Shown: positions 24,801-34,289 of the stretch, piece by piece
Position numbering within the stretch: the stretch's first letter is position 1
How the letters are laid out: each line of letters begins with the position of its first letter
Assembly (NCBI RefSeq): GCF_000716715.1
Contig: NZ_JNYJ01000046.1
Span: 5,207-69,206 of the forward strand
From: Dactylosporangium aurantiacum
Lineage (GTDB): Bacteria > Actinomycetota > Actinomycetes > Mycobacteriales > Micromonosporaceae
Length of the DNA stretch: 64,000 bases
Direction of reading: 5' to 3'
The notes under the pieces: generated by a model
What the model saw: the letters and a program-made list of their open reading frames with translations, nothing else
What the model was told of the DNA's origin: nothing
Databases searched by the model: none
Position numbers and translations under genes: made by a program

Positions 24801-27308
24801 ATGAACAACCGTTGGTCGATCCGCGCGAAGATCAATGCGATGCTGGCGATCCCGATCGTCATGCTCGCGGCGATCTGGCTGTTCGCGGTGAGCTTCACCC
24901 TTGAGCCGGCCCTGGACCTGCGCAACTCGAAGCTGGTCGGGGACAAGGTGACCGAGCCGGCCGAGGCGATGGTCGAGCAGCTGCAGGTCGAGCGGCAGTT
25001 GACGACGGTGTACGTGGCCGGTGGCCGCAAGGACGCCGCGGCGGTGCGGGAGCAGCGCGCGAAGACGGACGCGGCGGTGGCGCAGTTCCGGACGCTGGCC
25101 TCGGACGGCGACTTGCAGGACGTGGCGACGCAGGAGGCGAAGCAGGCGATCGCGTCGTCGACGAAGGCGCTGGACGGGTTGGCGCAGCTGCGGCAGCAGG
25201 CCGACGGCGGCGGGCAGGCGAGCGTGGTGCGGCAGGCGTACTCGGCGATCATCACCGGCACGTACGGCATCGCGGAGTCGGTGACGAACCATCAGGACTC
25301 CGAGGTGACGGAGGAGGCCACGGGCGTGTTCGTGCTGGGCCTGTCGCGGGACCTGTTCTCGCAGGAGGACGCGTTGGTGACCGAGGCGGCGGTGAGCGGG
25401 GTGTTCACCGCGGCGGCGCACACGGAGCTGGTGGCGCTGGTCGGGCAGCAGCGGTTGATCCTGCCGTACGGGGTGACGCTGCTGGCGGCGGAGACGCAGG
25501 CGCAGTTCGGTGCCCTCGCCGGCGGCGGGCCGATGTCGAAGCTGACGCAGTTGGAGAACCAGCTGCTGGCCACGGCGCCGGGTCCGGCGGAGGCGGCGGG
25601 GATCGACCTGCGGGCGTGGCGGGCGGCGTTCGACCCGGTGAACGTGGAGCTGAGGAACTTCCGGACGCTGGTGCAGCGGCACAACGTCCAGGCGGCGCAG
25701 GACGCGTCGGACGCGATCTTCCTGCGGCTGGGTGTGGCGGGTGCGCTGGGTCTGCTGGCGGTGGTGCTGTCGCTGGTGCTGTCGGTGCGGATCGGTCGGT
25801 CCCTCGCCCGGCGGTTGGACGGGCTGCGGGTGGCGGCGCTGGAGCTGGCCGACGAGCGGCTGCCGTCGGTGGTGTCGCGGTTGCGCCGGGGCGTGCAGGT
25901 GGATGTGGCGGCGGAGGCGCCGCCGTTGCGGCTCGGCACGGACGAGATCGGTCAGGTGGGTGAGGCGTTCAACTCGGTGCAGCGCACGGCGGTCGCGTCG
26001 GCGGTGGAGGAGTCGTCGGTACGGCAGGGCATGAACGAGGTGTTCCTGAACATCGCGCGCAGGTCGCAGACGTTGCTGCACCGGCAGTTGTCGCTGCTGG
26101 ACGGGATGGAGCGGCGGACGTCGGAGCCGGATGACCTGGCGGACCTGTTCCGGGTCGATCATCTGGCGACGCGGATGCGGCGGCACGCGGAGGACCTGGT
26201 GATCCTGGCGGGTGCGGCGCCGGGGCGTGGGTGGCGCAACCCGGTGTCGGTGATCGACGTGGTGCGTGGCGCGGTGTCGGAGGTCGAGGACTACGCGCGG
26301 GTGCAGGTGCAGCAGGTGGGTGAGGGTGCGGTGGTCGGGCGGGCCGTCGGCGACATCATCCATCTGCTGGCGGAGCTGATCGAGAACGCGACGGCGTTCT
26401 CGCCGCCGCACACGCGGGTGAACGTGACGGGGCAGCTGGTCCCGAACGGTTTCGTGATCGAGATCGAGGACCGTGGGCTGGGGATGTCGGTGGAGGCGAT
26501 CGCGGAGGCGAACCGGCGGCTCGTCGAGCCGCCGGAGTTCGACCCGGCGAACAGTGCCCGGTTGGGGCTGTTCGTGGTGGCGCAGCTGGCGGCGCGGCAC
26601 GGGGTGCGGGTGGTGCTGCGGTCCTCGCCGTTCGGTGGGGTGACAGCGGTGGCGTTGCTGCCGACGGACCTCGTGGTGGCGCAGCCGGCGGTGGCGCCGT
26701 TGCCGGCTGGGGTGCCGGCGGACCTGTCGAACACGCGTGAGCTGCAGGTGGTGGCGCGGGAGCCGTTCTCGTGGCTGCCGGTGGACGGTGCCGGTGAGGT
26801 CGGTGAGCACACGCAGGTGTTGCCGGCGTCGTCGATCGGTCGGCGGCCGGCGCTGTCGGTGGTGCAGGAGCCGCCGGCGGGTGACGGGCGCCGTCCGGGG
26901 CCGGGTCCGTTGCCGCGGCAGCGGCCGGTCGGTCGTTCGGACGTGTCCCCCGGGTCGCCTGCCGGGTCGCCTGCCGGGCGGGCCGACGCGGACGATGGGC
27001 CCCCGGCCCGCCCGGCGGTGGTCGGTGCCGGTGGCGGGGTGTCGTCGGCGGGTCCGCGGGGGCTGCCGAAGCGGGTGCGGCAGCAGAGTCTGGCGCCGCA
27101 GTTGCAGCAGGACGCGGTGGCCGGGGACGCGCAGGAGGCGGAAGTGCCGCAGCCGGGGCGTTCCCCGGAGCAGCTGCGGCGGATGATGTCGTCGTTCCAG
27201 GCGGGCACGGCGCGGGGCCGGCACGCGAGCGCCGGTGACAGTGACAGTGACAGCACGGGCAGTACGGGCGGTACGGACAGCACGGGTCGTGACGGGGTGG
27301 CGGGATGA
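24801..27308 (+). CDS. cvnA: Conservon sensor kinase-like protein (CvnA type)
   Basis: An 835-residue protein. The first transmembrane helix (about 13-35) and a second (about 317-340) bracket a helical nitrate/NIT-like extracellular sensor; a HAMP-like region and a histidine-kinase-type ATPase domain follow. The ATPase N box is ELIENATAFSPP, and there is a degenerate G1 box near DRGLGMS. The last 180 residues are a Pro/Gly/Ser-rich tail ending in Asp/Ser/Thr/Gly repeats. In Streptomyces conservons CvnA assembles with CvnB-D at the membrane. The stop overlaps cvnB by 4 nt. Confidence 0.88.
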   Translation: MNNRWSIRAKINAMLAIPIVMLAAIWLFAVSFTLEPALDLRNSKLVGDKVTEPAEAMVEQLQVERQLTTVYVAGGRKDAAAVREQRAKTDAAVAQFRTLASDGDLQDVATQEAKQAIASSTKALDGLAQLRQQADGGGQASVVRQAYSAIITGTYGIAESVTNHQDSEVTEEATGVFVLGLSRDLFSQEDALVTEAAVSGVFTAAAHTELVALVGQQRLILPYGVTLLAAETQAQFGALAGGGPMSKLTQLENQLLATAPGPAEAAGIDLRAWRAAFDPVNVELRNFRTLVQRHNVQAAQDASDAIFLRLGVAGALGLLAVVLSLVLSVRIGRSLARRLDGLRVAALELADERLPSVVSRLRRGVQVDVAAEAPPLRLGTDEIGQVGEAFNSVQRTAVASAVEESSVRQGMNEVFLNIARRSQTLLHRQLSLLDGMERRTSEPDDLADLFRVDHLATRMRRHAEDLVILAGAAPGRGWRNPVSVIDVVRGAVSEVEDYARVQVQQVGEGAVVGRAVGDIIHLLAELIENATAFSPPHTRVNVTGQLVPNGFVIEIEDRGLGMSVEAIAEANRRLVEPPEFDPANSARLGLFVVAQLAARHGVRVVLRSSPFGGVTAVALLPTDLVVAQPAVAPLPAGVPADLSNTRELQVVAREPFSWLPVDGAGEVGEHTQVLPASSIGRRPALSVVQEPPAGDGRRPGPGPLPRQRPVGRSDVSPGSPAGSPAGRADADDGPPARPAVVGAGGGVSSAGPRGLPKRVRQQSLAPQLQQDAVAGDAQEAEVPQPGRSPEQLRRMMSSFQAGTARGRHASAGDSDSDSTGSTGGTDSTGRDGVAG

Positions 27309-27715
27309 CGGCGGCGCAGGGCAGCAACATCGGGTTGAACTGGCTGCTGGATGACCTGGTGGACCGGGTGCCGTCGGTGCAGCGGTCGGTGGTGCTGTCG
27401 GTGGACGGGCTGATGATGGGCGCGTCGAAGGGTCTGTCGCAGGAGGATGCGGAGCATCTGTCGGCGGTGGCGGCGGGGTTCCAGAGTCTGGCGCGGGGTG
27501 CGGGGCGGCACTTCGGTGGTGGCCCGGTGCGGCAGACGATCATCGAGATGGAGTCGGCGTTTCTGTTCGTGACGGCGGCGGGGCGTGGTGCGTGCCTGGC
27601 GGTGCTGGCGGAGGCGGACGCTGACATCGGGTTGATCGCGTACGAGATGGCGATGCTGGTGCAGCGGGTCGGGCAGAACCTGTCGACGTCGGCGCGTCCG
27701 GCGGCGGGCGGATGA
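27305..27715 (+). CDS. cvnB: Roadblock/LC7-domain protein (CvnB type)
   Basis: A 136-residue Roadblock/LC7 protein with the alternating strand-helix pattern from LNWLLDDLVDRV to LVQRVGQNL. Such proteins dimerise and modulate small GTPases; in conservons this one sits between the sensor and the GTPase. It overlaps cvnA and cvnC by 4 nt each (ATGA-type junctions), so all are made from one mRNA. Confidence 0.92.
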   Translation: MTAAQGSNIGLNWLLDDLVDRVPSVQRSVVLSVDGLMMGASKGLSQEDAEHLSAVAAGFQSLARGAGRHFGGGPVRQTIIEMESAFLFVTAAGRGACLAVLAEADADIGLIAYEMAMLVQRVGQNLSTSARPAAGG

Positions 27716-28269
27716 CGACGCCGCCGGGCCGGCACGCCGCCGGCCATCCGGACCGCGTGCCGGGTGGGCACGCCCAGCAGCCCGGGCAGCAGTACGGGCC
27801 GGCCGAGCAGTGGGTCGAGCGGCAGTGGGCGGAGCAGCAGCGTCGTGCCGGTGGGGCGTGGCCGGATGAGCCGCGGGGTGATCTGGCGGCGGAGCCGTGG
27901 ACGGATCACACATGGGTGGATCAGGACGCGGGTCCGGTGGTGCGGCCGTACGCGATGACGGGTGGCCGGGTGCATCCGGCGTCGGGGTCGTTCGACGTGG
28001 TGGCGATGGTGGTGGCGAACCGGGCGGCGGTGGCGGGGCACGGGTACGGGCTGCAGCCGGAGCACCGGGCGATCCTGGCGTACGCGCGGGAGCCCTTGGC
28101 GGTGGCGGAGCTGGCGTCGCACCTGGACCTGGCGTTGGGTGTGGTGCGGGTGCTGCTGGGTGACCTGCTGGGTCAGGGGCTGATCGAGATGTACCACCCT
28201 GCGGTGGCGGGCGAGCTGCCGAGCGAGAGCATCCTGAAGGCGGTGATCAATGGACTCCGGGCGCTCTAG
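27712..28269 (+). CDS. cvnC: DUF742 protein (CvnC type)
   Basis: A 185-residue protein. The first 70 residues are Gln/Pro/Gly-rich; the DUF742 domain follows with VRPYAMTGGRVHPA and a C-terminal winged-helix-like part, DLALGVVRVLLGDLLGQGLI. Its biochemical role in conservons is not settled. The 3' end overlaps cvnD by 20 nt. Confidence 0.9.
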   Translation: MTTPPGRHAAGHPDRVPGGHAQQPGQQYGPAEQWVERQWAEQQRRAGGAWPDEPRGDLAAEPWTDHTWVDQDAGPVVRPYAMTGGRVHPASGSFDVVAMVVANRAAVAGHGYGLQPEHRAILAYAREPLAVAELASHLDLALGVVRVLLGDLLGQGLIEMYHPAVAGELPSESILKAVINGLRAL

Positions 28270-28828
28270 GCCGGTCCCGACGGCGATCAAGATTCTGGTC
28301 GCGGGTGGGTTCGGTGCGGGGAAGACGACGCTGGTCGGTGCGGTGAGTGAGATCCGGCCGTTGCAGACGGAGGAGTCGCTGACGGCGGCGGGGATCGGCA
28401 CGGATGATCTGACCGGGGTGGAGCGCAAGTCGACCACGACGGTGGCGATGGACTTCGGGCGGATCACGATCGGTCAGGACGTGGTGCTGTATCTGTTCGG
28501 TACGCCGGGGCAGGATCGGTTCTGGTTCCTGTGGGACGAGCTGGCGCTGGGTGCGCTGGGGGCGGTGGTGCTGGCGGACACGCGCCGGTTGGCGGACTGT
28601 TTCCCGTCGATCGACTACTTCGAGCGGCGCGGCACGCCGTTCGTGGTGGCGGTGAACTGTTTCGATGACGCGTCGTCGTACACGGAGGCGGAGGTGCGGG
28701 AGGCGCTGGACCTGGACGCGCATGTGCCGTTGTTGTTGTGTGACGCGCGGGACCGGGAGTCGAGCAAGGCGGTGCTGATCGGGCTGGTGGAGCATGTGTT
28801 GGCGCTGTCGACGTCCCGGGTGCGGTAG
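28250..28828 (+). CDS. cvnD: Conservon small GTPase (CvnD type)
   Basis: A 192-residue Ras-like GTPase. The P-loop is GGFGAGKTT (19-27), the G2 Thr lies near TTTVAMDFG, the G3 motif is GTPGQDRF and the G4 position is NCFD in place of NKxD, as usual for this family. It would switch between GDP and GTP on the membrane in response to CvnA. It ends 53 nt before kdd, so the conservon could read through into the lysine genes, although kdd has its own promoter. Confidence 0.92.
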   Translation: MDSGRSRPVPTAIKILVAGGFGAGKTTLVGAVSEIRPLQTEESLTAAGIGTDDLTGVERKSTTTVAMDFGRITIGQDVVLYLFGTPGQDRFWFLWDELALGALGAVVLADTRRLADCFPSIDYFERRGTPFVVAVNCFDDASSYTEAEVREALDLDAHVPLLLCDARDRESSKAVLIGLVEHVLALSTSRVR

Positions 28829-28869
28829 TTCTTCCCGCTTGAGCGCTGGTGTGCCGGAAAATCTTCGGC

Positions 28870-28875
28870 TAACTT
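28870..28875 (+). promoter_or_regulatory. -10 element TAACTT of kdd
   Basis: TAACTT ends 6 nt before GTG 28882, which predicts a leaderless transcript for the lysine operon. Confidence 0.5.
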
Positions 28876-28881
28876 GTGGCA

Positions 28882-30045
28882 GTGCGGGAAATGACTTCGC
28901 CGATCGGGTTGCATCGGGTGGTGGCGCCGGCCGGGGTGCTGCCCCAGGCCGCGGACCGGCTGGACCCTGACCCGGTCATCGGCGCCGACGAGGTCCGTAT
29001 CCGGGTGCGGCGGCTCAACCTGGACGCGGCGTCGTTCCATCAGCTGCGCACCGAGCACGGCGGCGACGGCGGCAAGGTCCGGGCCGCGGTGCTGGACATC
29101 GTCGGCAGCCGCGGCAAGATGCACAACCCGGTCACCGGGTCCGGCGGGATGCTCATCGGCACCGTCGAGGCCGTCGGCCCGGGCTCGCCGCTCGGGCTGC
29201 GGGTCGGTGACCAGGTGGCGACGCTGGTGTCGCTGACGTTGACGCCGCTGCACATCGCCGACGGGCTGCGCGACTGGGACGGGCTGTCGGAGCAGGTGCC
29301 GTGCGACGGGCACGCGATCCTGTTCGCCCGGTCGATCGCCGCGGTGCTGCCCGCCGACCTGGACCCGCAGCTGGCCCTCGCCGTGCTCGACGTGTGCGGG
29401 GCGCCGGCGCTGGTCGCCCGGGTCGTGCGCCAGTCCCTGCGGGCCCGCACCCGGACCGGCACCGACCCGGCGGCGGAGCCGGGGCGGCCGTTGCGGGTCG
29501 CGGTGCTCGGCGCGGCCGGCAAGAGCGGCTCCCTGGCTCTGGCCGCCGCCCGTGACGCCGCCCGTGACGCCGATCGCGACACGGCCGGTGGCCACCTGGC
29601 GGTGCGCACCGTCGGCGTGGTCCGCGACGAGACCGAACGGGCCCGGCTCACCGCGGCCGGTCTCGCCGACACCGTGATCATCGCCGACGCCCGCGACGCC
29701 GTCGGGCTCGCCGCCGCCCTCGACCACGCCGCAGGGGACGGCCCGGCGGGCGGCGGGGCCGCGGACGTCACCGTCGTCTGCGTCGACGTCCCCGGCTGCG
29801 AACACGCCGCCGTCCTGGCCACCGCCGCCGGCGGCACGGTGATCTTCTTCTCGATGGCCACGTCGTTCCCCGCCGCGGCGCTCGGCGCCGAAGGGCTCGC
29901 CGCCGACGTCACCATGCTCATCGGCAACGGCTACGTGCCGGGACACGCCGACTACGCGCTGCGGCTGCTGCGCGGCGACCGCGGCGTCCAGGACCTGTTT
30001 CAGGCGCGGCTCGCAACCGTCGCACCGCCCGGGTTGGCAGACTGA
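28882..30045 (+). CDS. kdd: L-erythro-3,5-diaminohexanoate dehydrogenase
   Basis: A 387-residue NAD(P)-dependent dehydrogenase. The first part has the unusual KMHNPVTGSGGML segment of Kdd proteins, and the Rossmann loop is GAAGKSG near 215. It oxidises 3,5-diaminohexanoate to 3-keto-5-aminohexanoate, the step after the lysine 5,6-aminomutase encoded by kamD/kamE downstream. GTG 28882 is preferred because of the -10 box; GTG 28876 is the alternative. It leads the operon kdd-amidohydrolase-kamD-kamE-kal-mutL. Confidence 0.88.
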   Translation: MREMTSPIGLHRVVAPAGVLPQAADRLDPDPVIGADEVRIRVRRLNLDAASFHQLRTEHGGDGGKVRAAVLDIVGSRGKMHNPVTGSGGMLIGTVEAVGPGSPLGLRVGDQVATLVSLTLTPLHIADGLRDWDGLSEQVPCDGHAILFARSIAAVLPADLDPQLALAVLDVCGAPALVARVVRQSLRARTRTGTDPAAEPGRPLRVAVLGAAGKSGSLALAAARDAARDADRDTAGGHLAVRTVGVVRDETERARLTAAGLADTVIIADARDAVGLAAALDHAAGDGPAGGGAADVTVVCVDVPGCEHAAVLATAAGGTVIFFSMATSFPAAALGAEGLAADVTMLIGNGYVPGHADYALRLLRGDRGVQDLFQARLATVAPPGLAD

Positions 30046-30050
30046 GCCGC

Positions 30051-31595
30051 ATGCGAACCCTCTTCCGTGACGGCCGTGTCCACACCCCCGCCGACCCGTC
30101 CGCGACCGCGATGCTCGTCGACGGTGACACGATCGCCTGGCTCGGCCCGACCGCCGACGCGCCCACCGTCACCGGCGGCCGCGTCGACCGGGTCGTCGAC
30201 CTCGACGGTGCGCTGGTCACCCCGGCGTTCGTCGACGCGCACGTGCACACCACGGCGACCGGGTTCACGCTGCGCGGGCTGAACCTCGCCGGCACCACGT
30301 CCCGCACGGCGGTCCTGGACGCGGTCGCCGCGCACGCCGCGACCCTGCCCGCGGACGCGATCGTCATCGGGCACGGCTGGGACGAGTCCGGGTGGATCGA
30401 CCAGCGGACCCCGACCGCGGCCGAGCTCGACCGGGCCGGCGGCGGCCGCGGCGTGTACCTGTCCCGTGCGTGCGTGCACGCGGCGCTGGTGTCCAGCGGC
30501 CTGCTGACGGCGCCGGTGCGGGCGGCGGCCGGGTACGACGCGTCGGGGTGGCTGCGCCGCGACGCGCACCACCTGGTGCGGGAGGTCGCGTTCGGGTCGG
30601 TGACGCACGCGCAGATCCTCGACGCGCAACGCGCCGCGCTGACCCACGCGGCGTCGCTGGGGATCGCGTCGGTGCACGAGTGCGGCGGGCCCGGCACGTC
30701 GGGTGAGGCGGACTTCGTCGCGGCGTTGTCGCACGGCGACGGGTACCCGCAGGTGTTCGGGCTGTGGGGTGAGCCGAACGCGGCCGCGAAGGCCAAGGAG
30801 CTCGGGGCGGTCGGCGCGGCCGGGGACCTGTACGCCGACGGGGCGCTGGGCGCGCGGACCGCGCACCTGCGCAGCGCGTACCTCGACGGCGGCGACGGTG
30901 AGCACGGGCACGGGTACCTGAGCGTGCAGCAGGTGACGGCGCACCTGGTCGACTGCGCCGTGCACGGGGTGCAGGGCGGGTTCCACGCGATCGGTGACCA
31001 GGCGATCGCGACGGTCCTGGACGGGTTCGCGGGGGCGGCGAAACAGGTCGGGCTGGAGCGGATCCGGGCCGGTCGGCACCGCATCGAGCACGTGGAGCTG
31101 CTGGACAAGGCGTTGATCGCGGGGCTGGTCGACTACGGGATCGTGGCGAGCGTGCAGCCGGCGTTCGACCGGCTGTGGGGCGGTGAGCACGGCATGTACG
31201 CGCAGCGGCTCGGCCGGGCCCGGTCGTTGGCGTCGAACCCGATCGGTGCCCTGGCGGGGGTGGGGGTGTTGCTGGCGTTCGGGTCGGACTCGCCGGTGAC
31301 GGACCTGGACCCGTGGGGGACGTGCCGGGCGGCGATGCGGCACCACAACCCGGTGCAGCGTATCGGGGCGAAGGCGGCGTTCGCGGCGCACACCCGCGGC
31401 GGGTGGCGGGCCGTCGGCGTCGACGACGAGGGGGTGCTGAACCCGGGCTGGTCGGCGACGTTCACGGTGTGGGACACGACGGAGGACATCAGTGAGGTGC
31501 TGCACACCGAGGACAACCCGCGGGCGCGGGTGACGGTGCTGCGGGGCCGGCCGATCCATGTCGGGCAGGGCGACGGCAGGCGGGAGCCGCGGTGA
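30051..31595 (+). CDS. Amidohydrolase family protein (YtcJ/amidohydrolase 3 type) in the lysine operon
   Basis: A 514-residue metal-dependent hydrolase. The first metal motif is DAHVHTTATG (about 63-72), a second His lies in HAIGDQA and another in RIEHVELLD, and an Asp lies in FGSDSPVTD near 407. This matches the amidohydrolase 3 family, which acts on N-acyl or other amide/imine bonds. Its substrate is unknown. It starts 5 nt after kdd and overlaps kamD by 4 nt, so it is embedded in the lysine operon; it might remove an N-acyl or lactam form of a pathway amine. Confidence 0.8.
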   Translation: MRTLFRDGRVHTPADPSATAMLVDGDTIAWLGPTADAPTVTGGRVDRVVDLDGALVTPAFVDAHVHTTATGFTLRGLNLAGTTSRTAVLDAVAAHAATLPADAIVIGHGWDESGWIDQRTPTAAELDRAGGGRGVYLSRACVHAALVSSGLLTAPVRAAAGYDASGWLRRDAHHLVREVAFGSVTHAQILDAQRAALTHAASLGIASVHECGGPGTSGEADFVAALSHGDGYPQVFGLWGEPNAAAKAKELGAVGAAGDLYADGALGARTAHLRSAYLDGGDGEHGHGYLSVQQVTAHLVDCAVHGVQGGFHAIGDQAIATVLDGFAGAAKQVGLERIRAGRHRIEHVELLDKALIAGLVDYGIVASVQPAFDRLWGGEHGMYAQRLGRARSLASNPIGALAGVGVLLAFGSDSPVTDLDPWGTCRAAMRHHNPVQRIGAKAAFAAHTRGGWRAVGVDDEGVLNPGWSATFTVWDTTEDISEVLHTEDNPRARVTVLRGRPIHVGQGDGRREPR

Positions 31596-33169
31596 GCAAG
31601 CTGAAACTCGACCGGCGTACGGTGGCGACCGCGCGGCGGCTGGCGGCGGCCGCGGGGCGGCCGGTGGTCGAACTGGCGCGTTCGCACACGACGGTGTCGG
31701 TGGAGCGGGCAACGCTGCGGCTGGCCGGGATCACCGGCGCGGACCCGGACGGGATCCCGTGGGTGAACCGGCTCGTGGACACGATCGTGGAGCAGGTCGG
31801 GCTCGAGCACGGGGTGACCGGGCCGGTGTTCGAGGCGCTGCTGCGCGACGGGCACCAGGACCTGACGTTGCTGGCGCAGAAGGCGGCGGCGGGCAGCGTC
31901 ACGTTCCGGGCGGGTGCGGTGCCGGCGGCGGCGCGGCGGGCCGGGACCCGGGCGGTGAAGGCCGGGCTGGCGCGCATCGACCGGCGCCGCGCGGAGCGGG
32001 AGCGGCTGATCCGGCGGCACGGCGACCCGCGGCAGCGGCCGTGGATCTACCTGATCGTCGCGACCGGCGACATCTACGAGGACATCCCGCAGGCGCAGGC
32101 GGCGGCGCGGGCCGGCGCGGACGTGATCGCGGTGATCCGGTCGACCGGGCAGTCGCTGCTGGACTACGTGCCGGAGGGCGCGACCCGGGAAGGGTTCGCC
32201 GGGACGTACGCGACGCAGGAGAACTTCCGGCTGATGCGGGCCGCGCTGGACGACACGTCGAAGGAGGTCGGCCGGTACGTCCGGCTGACGAACTACGCCT
32301 CAGGGCTGTGCATGCCGGAGATCGCGGCCCTCGCCGGGCTGGAACGGCTCGACATGATGCTCAACGACTCGATGTACGGGATCCTGTTCCGCGACATCAA
32401 CCCGATCCGCACGTTCGTCGACCAGCGGTTCTCCCGGCAGATCCACGCCCGCGCCGGGATCATCATCAACACCGGTGAGGACAACTACCTCACGACCGCG
32501 GACGCGGTCGAGGCGGCGCACACGGTGACGGTGTCGCAGCTGCTCAACGAGTACTTCGCGCACGAGGCCGGACTGCGGGACTGGCAGCTGGGCCTCGGGC
32601 ACGCGTTCGAGATCAACCCGGAGCTGCCGGAGTCGTTCCGGCTGGAGCTGGCGCACGCGCTGCTGGCGCGGGAGCTGTTCCCGGACGCGCCGCTGAAGTG
32701 GATGCCGCCGACGAAACACATGACCGGTGACGTGTTCCGCGGCAACCTGCTGGACGGGTTCTTCAACCTCGCCGGGGCGCTGACCGGGCAGGGGATCCTG
32801 CTGGTGGGGATGATGACGGAGGCGGTGGTGACGCCGTGGCTGTCGGACCGGGACATCGCGCTGCAGAACGTGCACTACGTGCTCGGCGCCGCCGGGAACC
32901 TGCACGAGGACTTCACGCCGGGGCCGTTCATCCGGCAGCGGGCGCACACGGTGCTGGACGAGGCGGTGACGTTGCTGCGGCAGATCGGCCGGCAGGGGCT
33001 GCTGACCGCGATCGGTGAAGGCACGTTCGGGATCATGCGGCGCCCCGCCGACCGGGGCAAAGGCCTCGACGGGGTCGCCGCCCGCGGCCCCGGGTACTGG
33101 AACCCGGCGATCGAGCTGCTCGATGCGCACGTCGAGGCGGACGTCGACGGGCAAGGGGGTGCGTCGTGA
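31592..33169 (+). CDS. kamD: Lysine 5,6-aminomutase alpha subunit
   Basis: A 525-residue large subunit with the TIM-barrel region holding RSTGQSLLDYVPEGAT (about 183-198), GTYATQENFRLM and NDSMYGILFRDIN, all conserved in KamD/OraE. The enzyme moves the terminal amino group of beta-lysine (or D-lysine) from C6 to C5, using adenosylcobalamin and PLP. It starts with GTG overlapping the amidohydrolase stop and ends overlapping kamE by 4 nt. The length fits clostridial KamD. Confidence 0.93.
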   Translation: MSKLKLDRRTVATARRLAAAAGRPVVELARSHTTVSVERATLRLAGITGADPDGIPWVNRLVDTIVEQVGLEHGVTGPVFEALLRDGHQDLTLLAQKAAAGSVTFRAGAVPAAARRAGTRAVKAGLARIDRRRAERERLIRRHGDPRQRPWIYLIVATGDIYEDIPQAQAAARAGADVIAVIRSTGQSLLDYVPEGATREGFAGTYATQENFRLMRAALDDTSKEVGRYVRLTNYASGLCMPEIAALAGLERLDMMLNDSMYGILFRDINPIRTFVDQRFSRQIHARAGIIINTGEDNYLTTADAVEAAHTVTVSQLLNEYFAHEAGLRDWQLGLGHAFEINPELPESFRLELAHALLARELFPDAPLKWMPPTKHMTGDVFRGNLLDGFFNLAGALTGQGILLVGMMTEAVVTPWLSDRDIALQNVHYVLGAAGNLHEDFTPGPFIRQRAHTVLDEAVTLLRQIGRQGLLTAIGEGTFGIMRRPADRGKGLDGVAARGPGYWNPAIELLDAHVEADVDGQGGAS

Positions 33170-33897
33170 GTGCGGTGGTGCGGCCGTACGGGGACACGAC
33201 CGGCGACGGCATGGTCCAGGTGAGTTTCACGCTGCCCCTGGCGGCCGACAAACGCGGGGAGGGCGCGGCGTTGCAGCTGGCCGGGAAGATGGGCATCGAC
33301 CCGGCGATGGTGGTGCACACCCGGGCGATCGGCGAGCGGCACACGTTCTTCGTCGTGTACGGCCGGGTCAACCATCTCGTGGAGCCCGGGAAGGTCGTCG
33401 TCGCCGAGCGGGACTATCCGCTGCTGTCGGCGAAAGAGGTGAACGCGGCGATCCGGGCGAAGCTGCGGCGCAAGCTCGTCGTCGTCGGGGCGTGCATCGG
33501 CACCGACGCGCACACCGTCGGTATCGACGCCATCCTCAACGTGAAAGGGATCGCCGGTGAGAAGGGTCTGGAGTACTACCGGGAGTGCCGGGTGGTGAAC
33601 CTCGGGGCGCAGGTCGCGGTCGCCGCGCTGGTGGAGCACGCCCGGGTGGAGAAGGCCGACGCGGTCCTGGTCAGTCAGGTCGTCACGCAACGCGACGCGC
33701 ACCTGCACAACACGCGGGAGATGTCGGCGGCGTTCCGGGAGGCGTTCCCGGCGGCGCGCCGGCCGCTGCTCGTCGTCGGTGGGCCACGCTTCGACGAGCT
33801 GCAGACCGAGGAGCTCGGCGTCGACCGGATCTTCGGCCGGGGCACCACCCCGCGGGAGGTCGCGTCGTACCTGGTGCACGCGGTCGGTGCCCGGTGA
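33166..33897 (+). CDS. kamE: Lysine 5,6-aminomutase beta (B12-binding) subunit
   Basis: A 243-residue small subunit. The cobalamin base-off motif is DAHTVG (Asp114, His116, Gly119). Lys127 in NVKG is the lysine that holds PLP in the resting enzyme, as known for the clostridial beta subunit. An N-terminal dimerisation region (1-80) precedes the Rossmann-like B12 domain. It overlaps kamD and kal by 4 nt. Both cofactor sites are intact, so the enzyme should be active. Confidence 0.93.
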   Translation: MSAVVRPYGDTTGDGMVQVSFTLPLAADKRGEGAALQLAGKMGIDPAMVVHTRAIGERHTFFVVYGRVNHLVEPGKVVVAERDYPLLSAKEVNAAIRAKLRRKLVVVGACIGTDAHTVGIDAILNVKGIAGEKGLEYYRECRVVNLGAQVAVAALVEHARVEKADAVLVSQVVTQRDAHLHNTREMSAAFREAFPAARRPLLVVGGPRFDELQTEELGVDRIFGRGTTPREVASYLVHAVGAR

Positions 33898-34277
33898 GCG
33901 GGGCGGCGGTCGGGGTGCGGGTGACGCACCGGCGGTACGTGCCGTACTCGCACGCGCACTACGCCGGGAACCTCGTCGACGGCGCGTACAGCCTCGCGCT
34001 GTTCGGTGACGTCGCCACCGAGCTGTGCATCCGTACCGACGGTGACGAAGGGCTGTTCGCCGGGTACTCGACGGTGGCGTTCCACGCGCCGGTCCACGCC
34101 GGTGACGTGCTGGAGGTGACCGCGACGATCACCCGGGTCGGCACCCGGTCCAGGACGGTGGACTTCGCGTGTCACGTCGTGTGCCGGGGCACGCCGCAGG
34201 TGCGGGCGTCGGCGGCGCAGGTGCTGGACCCGCCGCTGCTGGCGGTGTCGGCGACCGGCACCGTCGTCGTGCCGTAG
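33894..34277 (+). CDS. kal: 3-aminobutyryl-CoA ammonia lyase (hot-dog fold)
   Basis: A 127-residue protein of the hot-dog fold. Segments HAHYAGNLVDGAY, ATELCIRTDGDEGLFAGY and FHAPVHAGDVLEV match Kal of lysine fermenters, which removes ammonia from L-3-aminobutyryl-CoA to give crotonyl-CoA. The GTG start overlaps the kamE stop by 4 nt. Its substrate is made by Kce, whose gene is absent here. Confidence 0.87.
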   Translation: MSGAAVGVRVTHRRYVPYSHAHYAGNLVDGAYSLALFGDVATELCIRTDGDEGLFAGYSTVAFHAPVHAGDVLEVTATITRVGTRSRTVDFACHVVCRGTPQVRASAAQVLDPPLLAVSATGTVVVP

Positions 34278-34289
34278 GGGTAGGCGACC

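Noticed and set aside
24690..27224. Minus-strand open frame of 844 codons opposite cvnA
   Set aside because: Arg/His/Pro-rich shadow of the kinase-like gene; no recognisable domain.
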